Origin: Streptomyces sp. NBC_00190
GTDB taxonomy: Bacteria > Actinomycetota > Actinomycetes > Streptomycetales > Streptomycetaceae
DNA: 64,000 bases
NCBI RefSeq assembly: GCF_036203305.1
Contig: NZ_CP108131.1
Span: 2,666,001-2,730,000, forward strand
Reading direction: 5' to 3'
Shown here: positions 18,054 to 24,858 of the stretch, in pieces
Layout of the letters: each line of letters starts with the position of its first letter
Position numbering within the stretch: position 1 is the stretch's first letter
Translations under genes and position numbers: made by a program
The notes under the pieces: generated by a model
The model's input: only the letters and a program-made list of their open reading frames with translations
The model's database searches: none
What the model was told of the DNA's origin: nothing

Positions 18054-18287
18054 TCAGGCGGTGGCGGTTGCGGTGGCCTGGCCCCGTACCTGCAGACCGT
18101 CGAGGAGCAGCCGGGTGGCCTCTGCGACGGCGTCCACGGACGCCTCGAACACCTCTCGGTTGTGCGCGGCGGGGACCCGGAACCCGGACACCTTGCGTAC
18201 GTACTGCAGCGCGGCGGAGCGGATCTCCTCCTCGGTGGCCTTCTCGGGGATCGCGGGCGGGCGCAGGGTCTTAATGGAACGGCACAT
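18054..18287 (-). CDS. DUF2277 family protein
   Basis: A 77-residue protein opening with the diagnostic MCRSIKTLRPP and containing ALQYVRKVSGFRVP. The N-terminal Cys and helical core define DUF2277; function unknown. It follows the TRADD-N-associated membrane gene by 15 bases on the same strand and is probably cotranscribed with it. Confidence 0.85.
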   Translation of the reverse strand: MCRSIKTLRPPAIPEKATEEEIRSAALQYVRKVSGFRVPAAHNREVFEASVDAVAEATRLLLDGLQVRGQATATATA

Positions 18288-18302
18288 ACTCCTACTATCC
18301 CG

Positions 18303-18959
18303 CTAGCGAGGCAGCTCCGCCCCGGACAATTTCATGATCAATCCAGCTTGGAGCCGGCCCCTGAGTTCCGGGTCCGTGACCTCGTCCAGCAGCCCTATGG
18401 CCTGCTGGGTCGTCTCGGCGGCCCGCCGGTCGTCGCGCAGCGAGGCGGTCTGGTCGGCCATGTGCCTGAGCGCGATGTCGGCCCGCCGGTGGAAGAGCTG
18501 CCCGACCAGGGTCGTGACCAGGCCGACCGAGCTGGTCACGACCCCGAGGTACAGCTCCCCGCCGCCTTCGGCCTTCCAGACGGCCAGCGCCACCCCGCAG
18601 AGGAGGATCGCCGCTCCGACCCCGGCGAACCGCTGGCTGGTCGCGAAGCTGCTCCGCGCCTGGGTCAGCCCGTAGGCGTAGTACTCCACGAGGATGGGTG
18701 TGAAGTCGTCGCGGCGGTCGCCGAGTTGTGCCGGTGGGTGCGGCCGGATGCCGCCGACGTCGTCGAACTTCGGGTGTCCCGGCCCGCCGACGGCTTCACC
18801 ACCGGGCTCGGCCACCGGTTCGGCGACGTGCGCGAGCAACCGTGCCCGCTCCTCGTCCCGCTTGCGCTCGAAGCCCGCCCCGACCGCCCGCTCCAGCATC
18901 ACCACCAGGACCGCGGCCACCGCCACGGCCACCCCACCCCACGCGAGCCACTCGCCCAT
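18303..18959 (-). CDS. TRADD-N-associated two-TM domain protein
   Basis: A 218-residue protein starting at ATG 18959. An N-terminal TM (about 6-24) is followed by a charged linker. The C-terminal 125 residues begin VEYYAYGLTQARSSFATSQ, continue with two adjacent TM helices, and end with a helical tail (MADQTASLRDDRRAAETTQ, then LIMKLSG). This order matches the TRADD-N-associated membrane domain (CyanoTRADDas_TM), which appears in bacterial multi-component conflict systems as a membrane effector or anchor. No NTPase or protease lies in its own operon. The family call is from memory of the pattern. Confidence 0.6.
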   Translation of the reverse strand: MGEWLAWGGVAVAVAAVLVVMLERAVGAGFERKRDEERARLLAHVAEPVAEPGGEAVGGPGHPKFDDVGGIRPHPPAQLGDRRDDFTPILVEYYAYGLTQARSSFATSQRFAGVGAAILLCGVALAVWKAEGGGELYLGVVTSSVGLVTTLVGQLFHRRADIALRHMADQTASLRDDRRAAETTQQAIGLLDEVTDPELRGRLQAGLIMKLSGAELPR

Positions 18960-18997
18960 CCCCCGACGATCCCACGGCCCGATCGTCCGGCCAAGAC

Positions 18998-19441
18998 CTA
19001 GTAGCCCCAGCGCGGTTGGCTGCCGTCCTGGCGGCAGTAGATCAGGCGGCCGTTGCCCGCGTGCGTGGACCGGCCGAGGTCGGCCTTGCGGCAGAACTGG
19101 CCCGCGTTGTAGCAGTTCCCCGCGTTGGAGACGATCTCGCACGCGGGGTCCGCGGGCTCGGCCGGCGGACTCGTCGGAGCCTTGGTCGTGCGCTTGGGCG
19201 CCGGGGCGGTGCTGGGTGCCTTCTGGTCGGGGGTGTCCGACGGGCTCGGGACCGCGGTCGGAGAAGGTGACGGAGCGAGGGACGGAGACGGCGGCGGAGT
19301 CGGGCTCGGGGAGGCGTTAGTCGGCACCGCCGAGACCGAGGGGAGGGTCGGCGGCGCGGACACCGCCGGCCCCTCACCCCCGGCGGGCCCGCAGGCGACG
19401 GCAGCACCGGCCACCAACAGCGCGACCACCGCCCGCCGCAC
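18998..19441 (-). CDS. Lipoprotein with Ser/Pro linker and Cys-rich C-terminal module
   Basis: A 147-residue protein from GTG 19441. The lipobox is AGAAVAC with Cys17. A long Pro/Ser/Thr spacer (about 20-100) leads to a compact 48-residue module with four Cys (DPACEIVSNAGNCYNAGQF, then RLIYCRQDGSQPRWGY), probably a small disulfide-bonded binding domain. It is the first gene of a probable three-gene operon with the TRADD-N-associated and DUF2277 genes. Function unknown. Confidence 0.75.
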   Translation of the reverse strand: MRRAVVALLVAGAAVACGPAGGEGPAVSAPPTLPSVSAVPTNASPSPTPPPSPSLAPSPSPTAVPSPSDTPDQKAPSTAPAPKRTTKAPTSPPAEPADPACEIVSNAGNCYNAGQFCRKADLGRSTHAGNGRLIYCRQDGSQPRWGY

Positions 19442-19552
19442 AACGCCCCCGGCCCGCCGAGTACGACCTCTGCCGCCCTCACCGTGTCACTGCTGCGCAT
19501 CGCTGACATCGGAGACACGGATCAGTGCCCAGGCAGCATGGGATGCGAAAGA

Positions 19553-19576
19553 CCCCCCGCCGTGATCGGCGGGGGG
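19553..19576 (-). terminator. Terminator at left end of the integrated element
   Basis: CCCCCCGCCG-TGAT-CGGCGGGGGG is a perfect 10-bp stem followed on the minus strand by TCTTTC. It is presumably the original terminator of tRNA-Val before the element separated the two. Confidence 0.7.
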
Positions 19577-19630
19577 CCTTTTGACTGGTGGGCACGGACG
19601 GTTTCGAACCGCCGAAAACTGCTTTGTAAG
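19572..19630 (-). repeat. Left attachment repeat (tRNA-Val 3' half)
   Basis: This direct repeat of 23350-23408 has three mismatches. It begins at the anticodon-loop edge (CTTACAAAGC on the minus strand), keeps the T-arm GGTTCGAAACC and ends in the terminator stem. Two of the mismatches fall in the variable/anticodon-stem area. Without a 5' half it cannot be a functional tRNA. Confidence 0.8.
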
Positions 19631-20018
19631 TTCGACCAACTGGCTGGCCTACCTGCCTGGCCAATGGCAAGACGTAACCCAAGCAGCGAGAGGCCTTCAA
19701 GTCCCTTCATGTTCCCTGACGTTGCCGTCAAAAACTGCCGTCACTGCAATGGTCCACCAAAAGGTCAACGGGCTCGTCTGGGTCCTGCCGTCGCTCGGTC
19801 CTACTGAGCAAGACACGACTCCGGAGGCTTTTTGGAATCCGGACAGCGCAGCAGGTCACGGCCCTGCACGTGGCGGATCAGGTGGGACGAGAAGGCGGAT
19901 AGTCCACGGCCAGCTGAACACCGCATAGCCGTTCGATCGGGAATCATAACCGCACCTGGAGCTCACCGACCACATTGTCCCTCGAGTGAAAACACCTCGA
20001 ATCCGCAAACTTACGATC
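19631..20018. other. Left non-coding end of the element
   Basis: About 390 bases of moderate G+C with no credible gene on either strand. It contains the left arm-like repeat at 19722-19743. The remainder may be the remnant of lost element genes. Confidence 0.45.
19722..19743 (+). repeat. Arm-type-like repeat, left copy
   Basis: TTGCCGTCAAAAACTGCCGTCA holds two TGCCGTCA half-sites 13 bases apart. A 20/22 identical copy occurs at 23305-23326, just after the integrase. Paired repeats of this sort near attachment sites fit integrase arm-binding sites. Confidence 0.5.
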
Positions 20019-20804
20019 TTACCCCCGCGGCAAGAACCACACCAACACCATCACGCCGATGATGGCAGCCAGAGAAAACAAAGAGAGGAAAACTGCTACC
20101 CGGAGCTGCGCTGCGGCTGTAACAGCATACCCTTGATATTGGTCGTACCAATCCTCAAGATTCTCTGTGCCGACTCTGACTGCTCGCGGCCAGCCATATG
20201 CGGCCTTGTAGCCAGAGATGACCGCAAGAACCGCTAGCGTTACGCCAGCCACGAGTGCTAGTGCCACACCCCACTTCGAAGCAGCATTCATCCCTGTCAA
20301 CGCATCCTTTGCCGTGGCAATACCGGTCAGGGAAAACAGTGCATAGATAGCAGAAACAGCCCCCAGCCATTTCTCTGCGGAATATTGAACACGCTTGTCC
20401 TGAGCGGCCAGAGCTTCATTTAGCGCCGCTGCTGCGGGCAATAGCCGAAGGTTCTTCTCTGTGCTCAATGCATAGGTTCCACCTTCCTGCTTAGTAAGCC
20501 TTCCAAGCCAGTATCGCCCACAGCCTCCCCGCACCCCCTCAGGCTGCTTGTGATCGCGCCGACAATTGCAGATGATCTGCGCGGTCCATTCCCGTGGCGT
20601 TGCTTGATCTTTCGCCGACGCACCCAGCCCACCCACCACTACGGTGTCTCTCACCTCGACTTCGCAATCATGGCCGCACGTCGGGCACAGCCCGGTTAGA
20701 ATGGGCAGTTTCCTATAACGGTCATGCACCTCCCAATGCGAGATCTGGTCGTCGCTCACCGTAATGAACTCATGGGCATAAACGAGTGCAGATGCGTCTG
20801 TCAT
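20019..20804 (-). CDS. Zinc-ribbon, three-TM membrane protein (cargo of element)
   Basis: A 261-residue protein; the ATG at 20804 has AAGGGGCTCTC upstream. The N-terminal half is cytoplasmic with six Cys in a ribbon-like layout: C40-x2-C43-x3-C47 and C79-x-C81...C95. The second half has TM helices at about 145-166, 177-198 and 231-257, with a charged loop between TM2 and TM3. No enzyme motif is seen. It is divergent from the subtilase, with only 24 bases between starts, so both must be controlled together. A membrane effector, anchor or protease target is plausible but unproven. Codon use is far less G+C-biased than the chromosome. Confidence 0.75.
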   Translation of the reverse strand: MTDASALVYAHEFITVSDDQISHWEVHDRYRKLPILTGLCPTCGHDCEVEVRDTVVVGGLGASAKDQATPREWTAQIICNCRRDHKQPEGVRGGCGRYWLGRLTKQEGGTYALSTEKNLRLLPAAAALNEALAAQDKRVQYSAEKWLGAVSAIYALFSLTGIATAKDALTGMNAASKWGVALALVAGVTLAVLAVISGYKAAYGWPRAVRVGTENLEDWYDQYQGYAVTAAAQLRVAVFLSLFSLAAIIGVMVLVWFLPRG

Positions 20805-20828
20805 GAGAGCCCCTTAAAATGGGAGTGG

Positions 20829-22127
20829 ATGCACCTGCCGACTCTAATACCGGTCGGCCATTTCGGTGACGAGCGCCGCGCCCTTGATGTGTACGTTCAC
20901 TCCAACGCCTTGGAGGTCGGAGTGTCACAAGATCAGACAAGGCCAATTTTCCCAAGTGTCGAGTGGTTTTCCAGGATGCTAAATGCGCCAGGAGCGCAAC
21001 CCCCTAAGGGCGCATTGGCCGAAAGCATGGATGTACCGGCGGCTGATTTTTCGACGTTGATCGGGCCTGAAGCTGATCTACTAGGGGTCTTGCGCGGCTG
21101 GCCTCAGTTGCGCGATAGAGCTGAGCTCCCGCCTTGGATCACAGCACCGCATCTCTTGCCCAGGCTGGACACTAATAGGCGACCGGAGTGGGCCCTGCGT
21201 GTGGCCGAGCTGCGTCATTCACCTGATGAAGGCCCGAGGATTGTTCGTGACGTGTCTCGCGCGCTCCAGTTGTATCAAAATGATGCCGCCTACATCGAGG
21301 CGGGCTACTTCTTCTCTCCTGTATCCGCCTCAGGAGAGACTCTGCATCCCAGGAAATGGTCAATCAATTGGGCTCCGGAGATTCATGAGAGACTGAATGA
21401 TTCGATTCAGATCTCACTGAGCAATGAAGTGCTGGGGTTGGATGCCATCGACTCCTGGCCCGCAGAACCGTGCATTGCGCTGCTCGATACAGGCGACCAG
21501 GATGCATCATTTCAGGTTAACTTGACGGGTGTCGCTGGGGGTCCGGAGTCGCCTCACGATCCAGACGGGCACGGAACGTCTATTGGAAGCCTTCTCCGAG
21601 CCGTAGCTCCGAATACCCATATGAACAGCTTTCGAGCGCTCAAGCCTGGCGATAAATACATCGAATCCCCTACGCTCATTAACGGCCTCAACGAGGCAAT
21701 GTGGCAGATAGGGCGATATCAAGTCATAGTCGTCGCACAGCGGGCCATGCTAGGAGTGAGGGACCAAAGCGGTCACGCTGGGTTCCTTCGGATCGCGCAG
21801 ACCAATTACAAGAGGGGCGTTACGATGCCCCTCGTTGTTTGCGCAGCAGGGAACGAAGGGCCAGATTATATGGCATACCCAGCAACAGTTCCTGGCTTCA
21901 TCGTTGCCTGTGGACTTGACTGGTACGGCCGGGTGGCAACATACAATTGTCGCACCCCAGAGGGTCTCACACTTCACGTGGTTGGCGCTCTGGGGGGTAC
22001 TAGCGAGAAGCCGCTGGGTACGTCAGCACCCGCAGCCATGCCGCATATCAAGAAAGACCTGTATGGAAGTTCATTTGCAACGGCTCTTATTGGTGCATCG
22101 CTCGCCTTGAACCGTCGGAGGCCATGA
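20829..22127 (+). CDS. Subtilisin-like (S8) serine protease without signal peptide
   Basis: A 432-residue protein; the ATG at 20829 is three bases after GGGAG. An in-frame ATG at 20772 would overlap the divergent gene. Residues 1-200 are not typical prodomain. The S8 catalytic set is complete: D220 (ALLDTGDQ), H248 (DPDGHGTSIGS), oxyanion N342 (CAAGNEG) and S415 (YGSSFATAL). No signal peptide or TM segment is present, so it acts in the cytoplasm, unlike nutritional subtilases. Cytoplasmic subtilases occur in bacterial conflict systems. Its divergent partner is a membrane zinc-ribbon protein, and a micro-ORF is coupled to its stop. G+C is low, as in the rest of the element. Confidence 0.85.
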   Translation: MHLPTLIPVGHFGDERRALDVYVHSNALEVGVSQDQTRPIFPSVEWFSRMLNAPGAQPPKGALAESMDVPAADFSTLIGPEADLLGVLRGWPQLRDRAELPPWITAPHLLPRLDTNRRPEWALRVAELRHSPDEGPRIVRDVSRALQLYQNDAAYIEAGYFFSPVSASGETLHPRKWSINWAPEIHERLNDSIQISLSNEVLGLDAIDSWPAEPCIALLDTGDQDASFQVNLTGVAGGPESPHDPDGHGTSIGSLLRAVAPNTHMNSFRALKPGDKYIESPTLINGLNEAMWQIGRYQVIVVAQRAMLGVRDQSGHAGFLRIAQTNYKRGVTMPLVVCAAGNEGPDYMAYPATVPGFIVACGLDWYGRVATYNCRTPEGLTLHVVGALGGTSEKPLGTSAPAAMPHIKKDLYGSSFATALIGASLALNRRRP

Positions 22128-22252
22128 TTAATTCCGGGATTTTGCCGAGTTGGGGGTGCCAACTTGGGGCCAGACGCTTGGCACTCCTAGCCGAATTGAC
22201 ATCCAGACCTTGGGGAGCAGACTTGTCACAGATCCTTCGTGACGGGCTGTGA
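22124..22252 (+). CDS. 42-residue ORF translationally coupled to the subtilase
   Basis: The ATG at 22124 overlaps the subtilase TGA as ATGA, the standard arrangement for coupled translation. The product starts MINSGILPSWGCQLG and continues with an amphipathic helix-like ARRLALLAELTSR and a Trp/Asp-rich tail ending SQILRDGL. No signal or TM segment. It may be a third component (inhibitor, adaptor or toxin-like peptide), or the remnant of a longer gene cut by the deletion that also damaged the integrase. Confidence 0.45.
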   Translation: MINSGILPSWGCQLGARRLALLAELTSRPWGADLSQILRDGL

Positions 22253-22548
22253 GGCAGCGCATCTCTGGTGCGCCTCAAAAGCTATTCCCCCAAAGCCGTG
22301 AGGCGCCCAGTGAAACTAGTCATCAGGCTGTAGAGCACCAGTTGCCCCTTCTCTGCTGTGACACGGGAAGGAAATCCGATGACCCCCGTCTTTGTGTACT
22401 CCTTCATTCCTACGGGTGAGCAGGAAGGGCCGGTGGCGGCCACTGACTGCACGTCAAGCATCACCACATCGGCTCCCGCGTCGGCGAGGCGAGCGGCACC
22501 CCGGCCATCCCGAAGTCGGAGCGCCCCCCGGCGGCGACGACCCGCGGG
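22253..22548. other. Junction between cargo and truncated integrase
   Basis: The left part (to about 22450) has element-like lower G+C; the right part (22450-22548) is very G+C-rich. Overlapping open frames occur on both strands, including a minus-strand frame ending near 22282, but none has a credible start and full domain. This looks like a deletion scar where the integrase N-terminus and perhaps xis were lost. Confidence 0.4.
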
Positions 22549-23304
22549 GCGTCGGCCGCCACCGCGAAGGAGTCGCACCGCGTACTGCGCAGTGCCATCT
22601 CCGCAGCATGCCGGGAGGAACTCATCAGCAGGAACGTCGTCCAGCTCGTGCCGGCGCCCCGAGTGCAGCCGCGGGAACTCCAGCCGTGGAACCTCGATCA
22701 GACGGTGATCTTCCTTGAGGCCTCCCGGCAGGACCCTCTGTACGCCGCGTTCGTGGTGGCTGTGACGCTCGGGCTGCGGCGCGGGGAGATTCTGGGGCTG
22801 CGCTGGCAGGACATCGACCTGGAGCGCCGGACGTTGACCGTGCGGAACCAGATCCAGCGGGTGCAGAAGGAGCTGTACGCGGACTCGACCAAGAACCGCC
22901 GGACCCGGGTCATTCCGATCCCGCTGATGTGCGTGGCCCCGCTCCGGTGGCAGCGTCTGCGCCAGGCCGCTCAGCGGGAAGCCGCCGGAACGGCCTGGCA
23001 GCAGAACGACTACGTGTTCACGACGCGTACCGGCCGTCCGGTGGAGCCGCGGAACATCAGCCGGTCGTTCGAGCGGATCGCGGACGGGGCGGGACTCCCC
23101 CGGGTGCGGCTGCACGATGCCCGACACGGGTGCGCCACCCTGCTCTTCGCCGCTGGGGTGCCGGCGAGGGTGGTCATGGAGATCCTCGGCCACTCGCAGA
23201 TCGCCGTCACGATGAACATCTACACGCACGTGTCCGAGGAGACGCGGAGGGAGGCCATCGGGCACATGGACCGGATGCTGCGGCGGCGGGGTCCGCGAGG
23301 CTGA
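22549..23304 (+). pseudogene. Tyrosine recombinase (integrase), N-terminally truncated
   Basis: Homology starts abruptly near 22549 inside the core-binding domain (SHRVLRSAISAACREELISRN) and continues to a full catalytic domain. Arg is in GLRRGEILGLRW, Lys region NRRTRVIPIP, HxxR in LHDARHGCATLLF, second His in LGHSQIAVT, and the nucleophile Tyr in MNIYTHVSEETRREAI. Typical Streptomyces element integrases are about 380-400 residues; here some 130-150 N-terminal residues are missing and no ATG/GTG exists upstream in frame after the stop at 22444. A 218-residue product from GTG 22648 is possible but would lack arm binding. Confidence 0.8.
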
Positions 23305-23326
23305 TTGCCGTCAAGAACTACCGTCA
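23305..23326 (+). repeat. Arm-type-like repeat, right copy
   Basis: TTGCCGTCAAGAACTACCGTCA begins directly after the integrase stop and matches 19722-19743 at 20 of 22 positions, in the same orientation. Confidence 0.5.
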
Positions 23327-23328
23327 AA

Positions 23329-23356
23329 GGCCCCCAGCCGCATGCGGCTGGGGGCC
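23329..23356 (-). terminator. Terminator of tRNA-Val / integrase
   Basis: A 28-base perfect palindrome (arms 23329-23342 and 23343-23356, centre GCATGC) with a TTTT tract on the plus strand and CTTTGACG on the minus strand. It can end both the integrase transcript and the tRNA transcript. Confidence 0.7.
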
Positions 23357-23408
23357 TTTTGACTGGTGGGCGCGGACGGTTTCGAACCGCCGACATCTGC
23401 TTTGTAAG
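23350..23408 (-). repeat. Right attachment repeat (inside tRNA-Val)
   Basis: The intact copy of the 59-bp attachment repeat. It stops at the anticodon loop of the tRNA, a known crossover site of tyrosine integrases that use tRNA genes. Confidence 0.8.
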
Positions 23409-23438
23409 AGCAGCGCTCTACCCCTGAGCTACGCACCC
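23364..23438 (-). tRNA. tRNA-Val(UAC)
   Basis: A 75-nt tRNA with encoded CCA. Acceptor stem GGGTGCG pairs with CGCGCCC (one G-T pair). The D-arm contains GTAGCTCAGGGGTAGAGC. The anticodon stem CTGCT/AGCAG encloses the loop CTTACAA, giving anticodon TAC. The T-arm is CGGCGGTTCGAAACCGTCC. The 3' half doubles as the attachment site of the element. Confidence 0.95.
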
Positions 23439-23543
23439 GTGGATGAGTGAACAGCCTACATGGCGAGCGCACCCCCCACGCAAACCCGTTCCCGTGAGGG
23501 AGAATGGTCCGGGGCATGGCGGACGCGGTACGGGAGAGGGATT

Positions 23544-24788
23544 GTGACAACAGCATCCCGGCGTTGGTTCGGTGGGCGGGACGAGAGTCGGCGGGCGGAT
23601 GCGCAGGCGGCCAAGGATGCCGCCGCCGCGGCGTTCTACGAGCTGGACACCGCGCAGCGGGATCTGCGGATCTCGATCGAGACCATCGCCGCCGCGGACG
23701 GGTCGCCCGCCGCGCGGCAGGCGAGCGAGGGGTTCGCCGCGCTGGGGCAGCGGATCGACCAGGTCAGCCATGTGTACATCGAGGCCGTCGACGCGCACGA
23801 CCTGGACCGGGTGGATCTTGAGGCCTCCGTCGCCACGCAGGCCCGGGAGCAGTTGACCCGGGCGCGCGATGAGCTGGTGCGGGCCAAAGGGGAGCTGGAC
23901 CGGTTCGCGCAGGGGCTGCAGCCGCTGCTGGACAAGGCCGAGACGCAGCTCGCCCGGGTCGCGCCGGCCCGGGAGCGGGCCAAGGCCGCGCTGCTGGCGG
24001 CCAGCGACGCGCTGGACGCCGTACGGGCGAAGGGGATGCGGGCCGATGATCTGGCGGCGCGGCTGGCCGCGCTGGGCCCGGAGCTGACCAAGCTGAACCA
24101 GGGCGCGGCCCAGCACGGGGTGCAGGAGACCGTGCAGCGCGCCGACCGGATCCTGCGGGACGCCGAGGGCGTACGGGCGGAGGCGGCGCGGCTGCCGGAG
24201 CGGGCCGCGGAGATCGACCGGCGGCTGGTGAGCCTGCGGACGCGGGCCCAGGCGCTGCGCAACCGGGCGGACCGGGTGGATCCGGTCCTGAGCGAGCTGC
24301 GTCGCCGGTTCAGCGCGGCCTGCTGGCAGGACCTGCAGCACGTCCCTGACCAGGCGATACGGGATGTCGCGCTGGCGGAGGACCGGCTCGAGGAGGCTTC
24401 CCGGGCGCGGGACGAGCAGCGCTGGGCCGACGTAGGGGTGCTGATCGACGGGGTACGGGCTTCGCTGGAGGCCACGGACGAGGCGGTGTCGGCCGCGCAG
24501 GACCGGCTGACGCGGCTGGAGGAAGTGGCGCGGAACCCGCAGGCCGAGGTGGACCGGACCCGGTTCGCGATCCGGGATGCGCAGCGCCTCGCGATGGCGG
24601 GCCGCAGTGTGCCCGATCCGCGGCACGCGCGGCCGCTGGACGAGGCGGTGGCCCGGATGGAGCGGGCGCTGGCGGGGCTGGAGGGGCGGCACCCGGACTA
24701 CTGGCATTTCCTGCAGGAGATGGAGGAGGTCCGGATGGCGGTGGGCCGGGTGGTGGCGGATATGCGGGGCCGGAGCGCCGCAGGCTGA
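23544..24788 (+). CDS. Coiled-coil protein, unknown function
   Basis: A 414-residue cytoplasmic protein starting at GTG 23544 after GGAGAGGG; the longer upstream frame runs into the tRNA flank. Almost the whole sequence is helical with heptad-like Ala/Leu/Arg/Glu repeats (for example ARDELVRAKGELDRFAQGL, RVDPVLSELRRRF), so an extended coiled coil is expected. The N-terminus WFGGRDESRRADAQAAKDAA is basic. Similar proteins occur upstream of DUF4383 genes in Streptomyces. A scaffolding or TerB/PspA-like role would be speculation. Confidence 0.75.
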   Translation: MTTASRRWFGGRDESRRADAQAAKDAAAAAFYELDTAQRDLRISIETIAAADGSPAARQASEGFAALGQRIDQVSHVYIEAVDAHDLDRVDLEASVATQAREQLTRARDELVRAKGELDRFAQGLQPLLDKAETQLARVAPARERAKAALLAASDALDAVRAKGMRADDLAARLAALGPELTKLNQGAAQHGVQETVQRADRILRDAEGVRAEAARLPERAAEIDRRLVSLRTRAQALRNRADRVDPVLSELRRRFSAACWQDLQHVPDQAIRDVALAEDRLEEASRARDEQRWADVGVLIDGVRASLEATDEAVSAAQDRLTRLEEVARNPQAEVDRTRFAIRDAQRLAMAGRSVPDPRHARPLDEAVARMERALAGLEGRHPDYWHFLQEMEEVRMAVGRVVADMRGRSAAG

Positions 24789-24858
24789 GGCCGGGGTTGT
24801 CGGGGGGCAGGCATCGGCGGATGCTGGAGGGGCCGGAAACGGAGCAGAGGAGGGCGCA

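Larger units (their letters stand above)
19572..23408. mobile_element. Relic 3.8-kb integrative element in tRNA-Val(UAC)
   Basis: The boundaries are two 59-bp direct repeats (56 of 59 identical) covering the tRNA-Val 3' half from the anticodon loop, through the encoded CCA, to the terminator. The intact tRNA gene is at the right end and the duplicate is at the left. Inside are a zinc-ribbon/TM gene, a subtilase gene with a coupled micro-ORF, and an N-terminally truncated tyrosine integrase next to the tRNA, plus paired arm-like repeats. Sample lines inside count 53-57% G+C, against about 72% in a flanking line. No relaxase, replication or transfer gene is present. Confidence 0.8.

Noticed and set aside
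19572..19650. Second tRNA gene at the left end of the element
   Set aside because: Only the 3' half is present; no D-arm or 5' acceptor strand follows the anticodon-loop edge, so it is an attachment duplicate.
20724..20828. Earlier start for the subtilase at 20724 or 20772
   Set aside because: Both would overlap the divergent membrane gene's start, and the added residues (Cys-rich, antisense to that gene) look non-coding; ATG 20829 has GGGAG just upstream.
22358..22708. Plus-strand frame starting MTREGNPMTPVFVYS
   Set aside because: A GGGAAGG site precedes an ATG, but after 40 codons the frame turns into Arg/Pro/Ser low complexity out of frame with the integrase. It is treated as part of the deletion junction.
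22282..23265. Long minus-strand open frame antisense to the integrase
   Set aside because: Most of it is the mirror of the integrase reading frame, with low-complexity Arg/Gly/Leu composition. Only its last 60 codons look protein-like, and they have no credible start.
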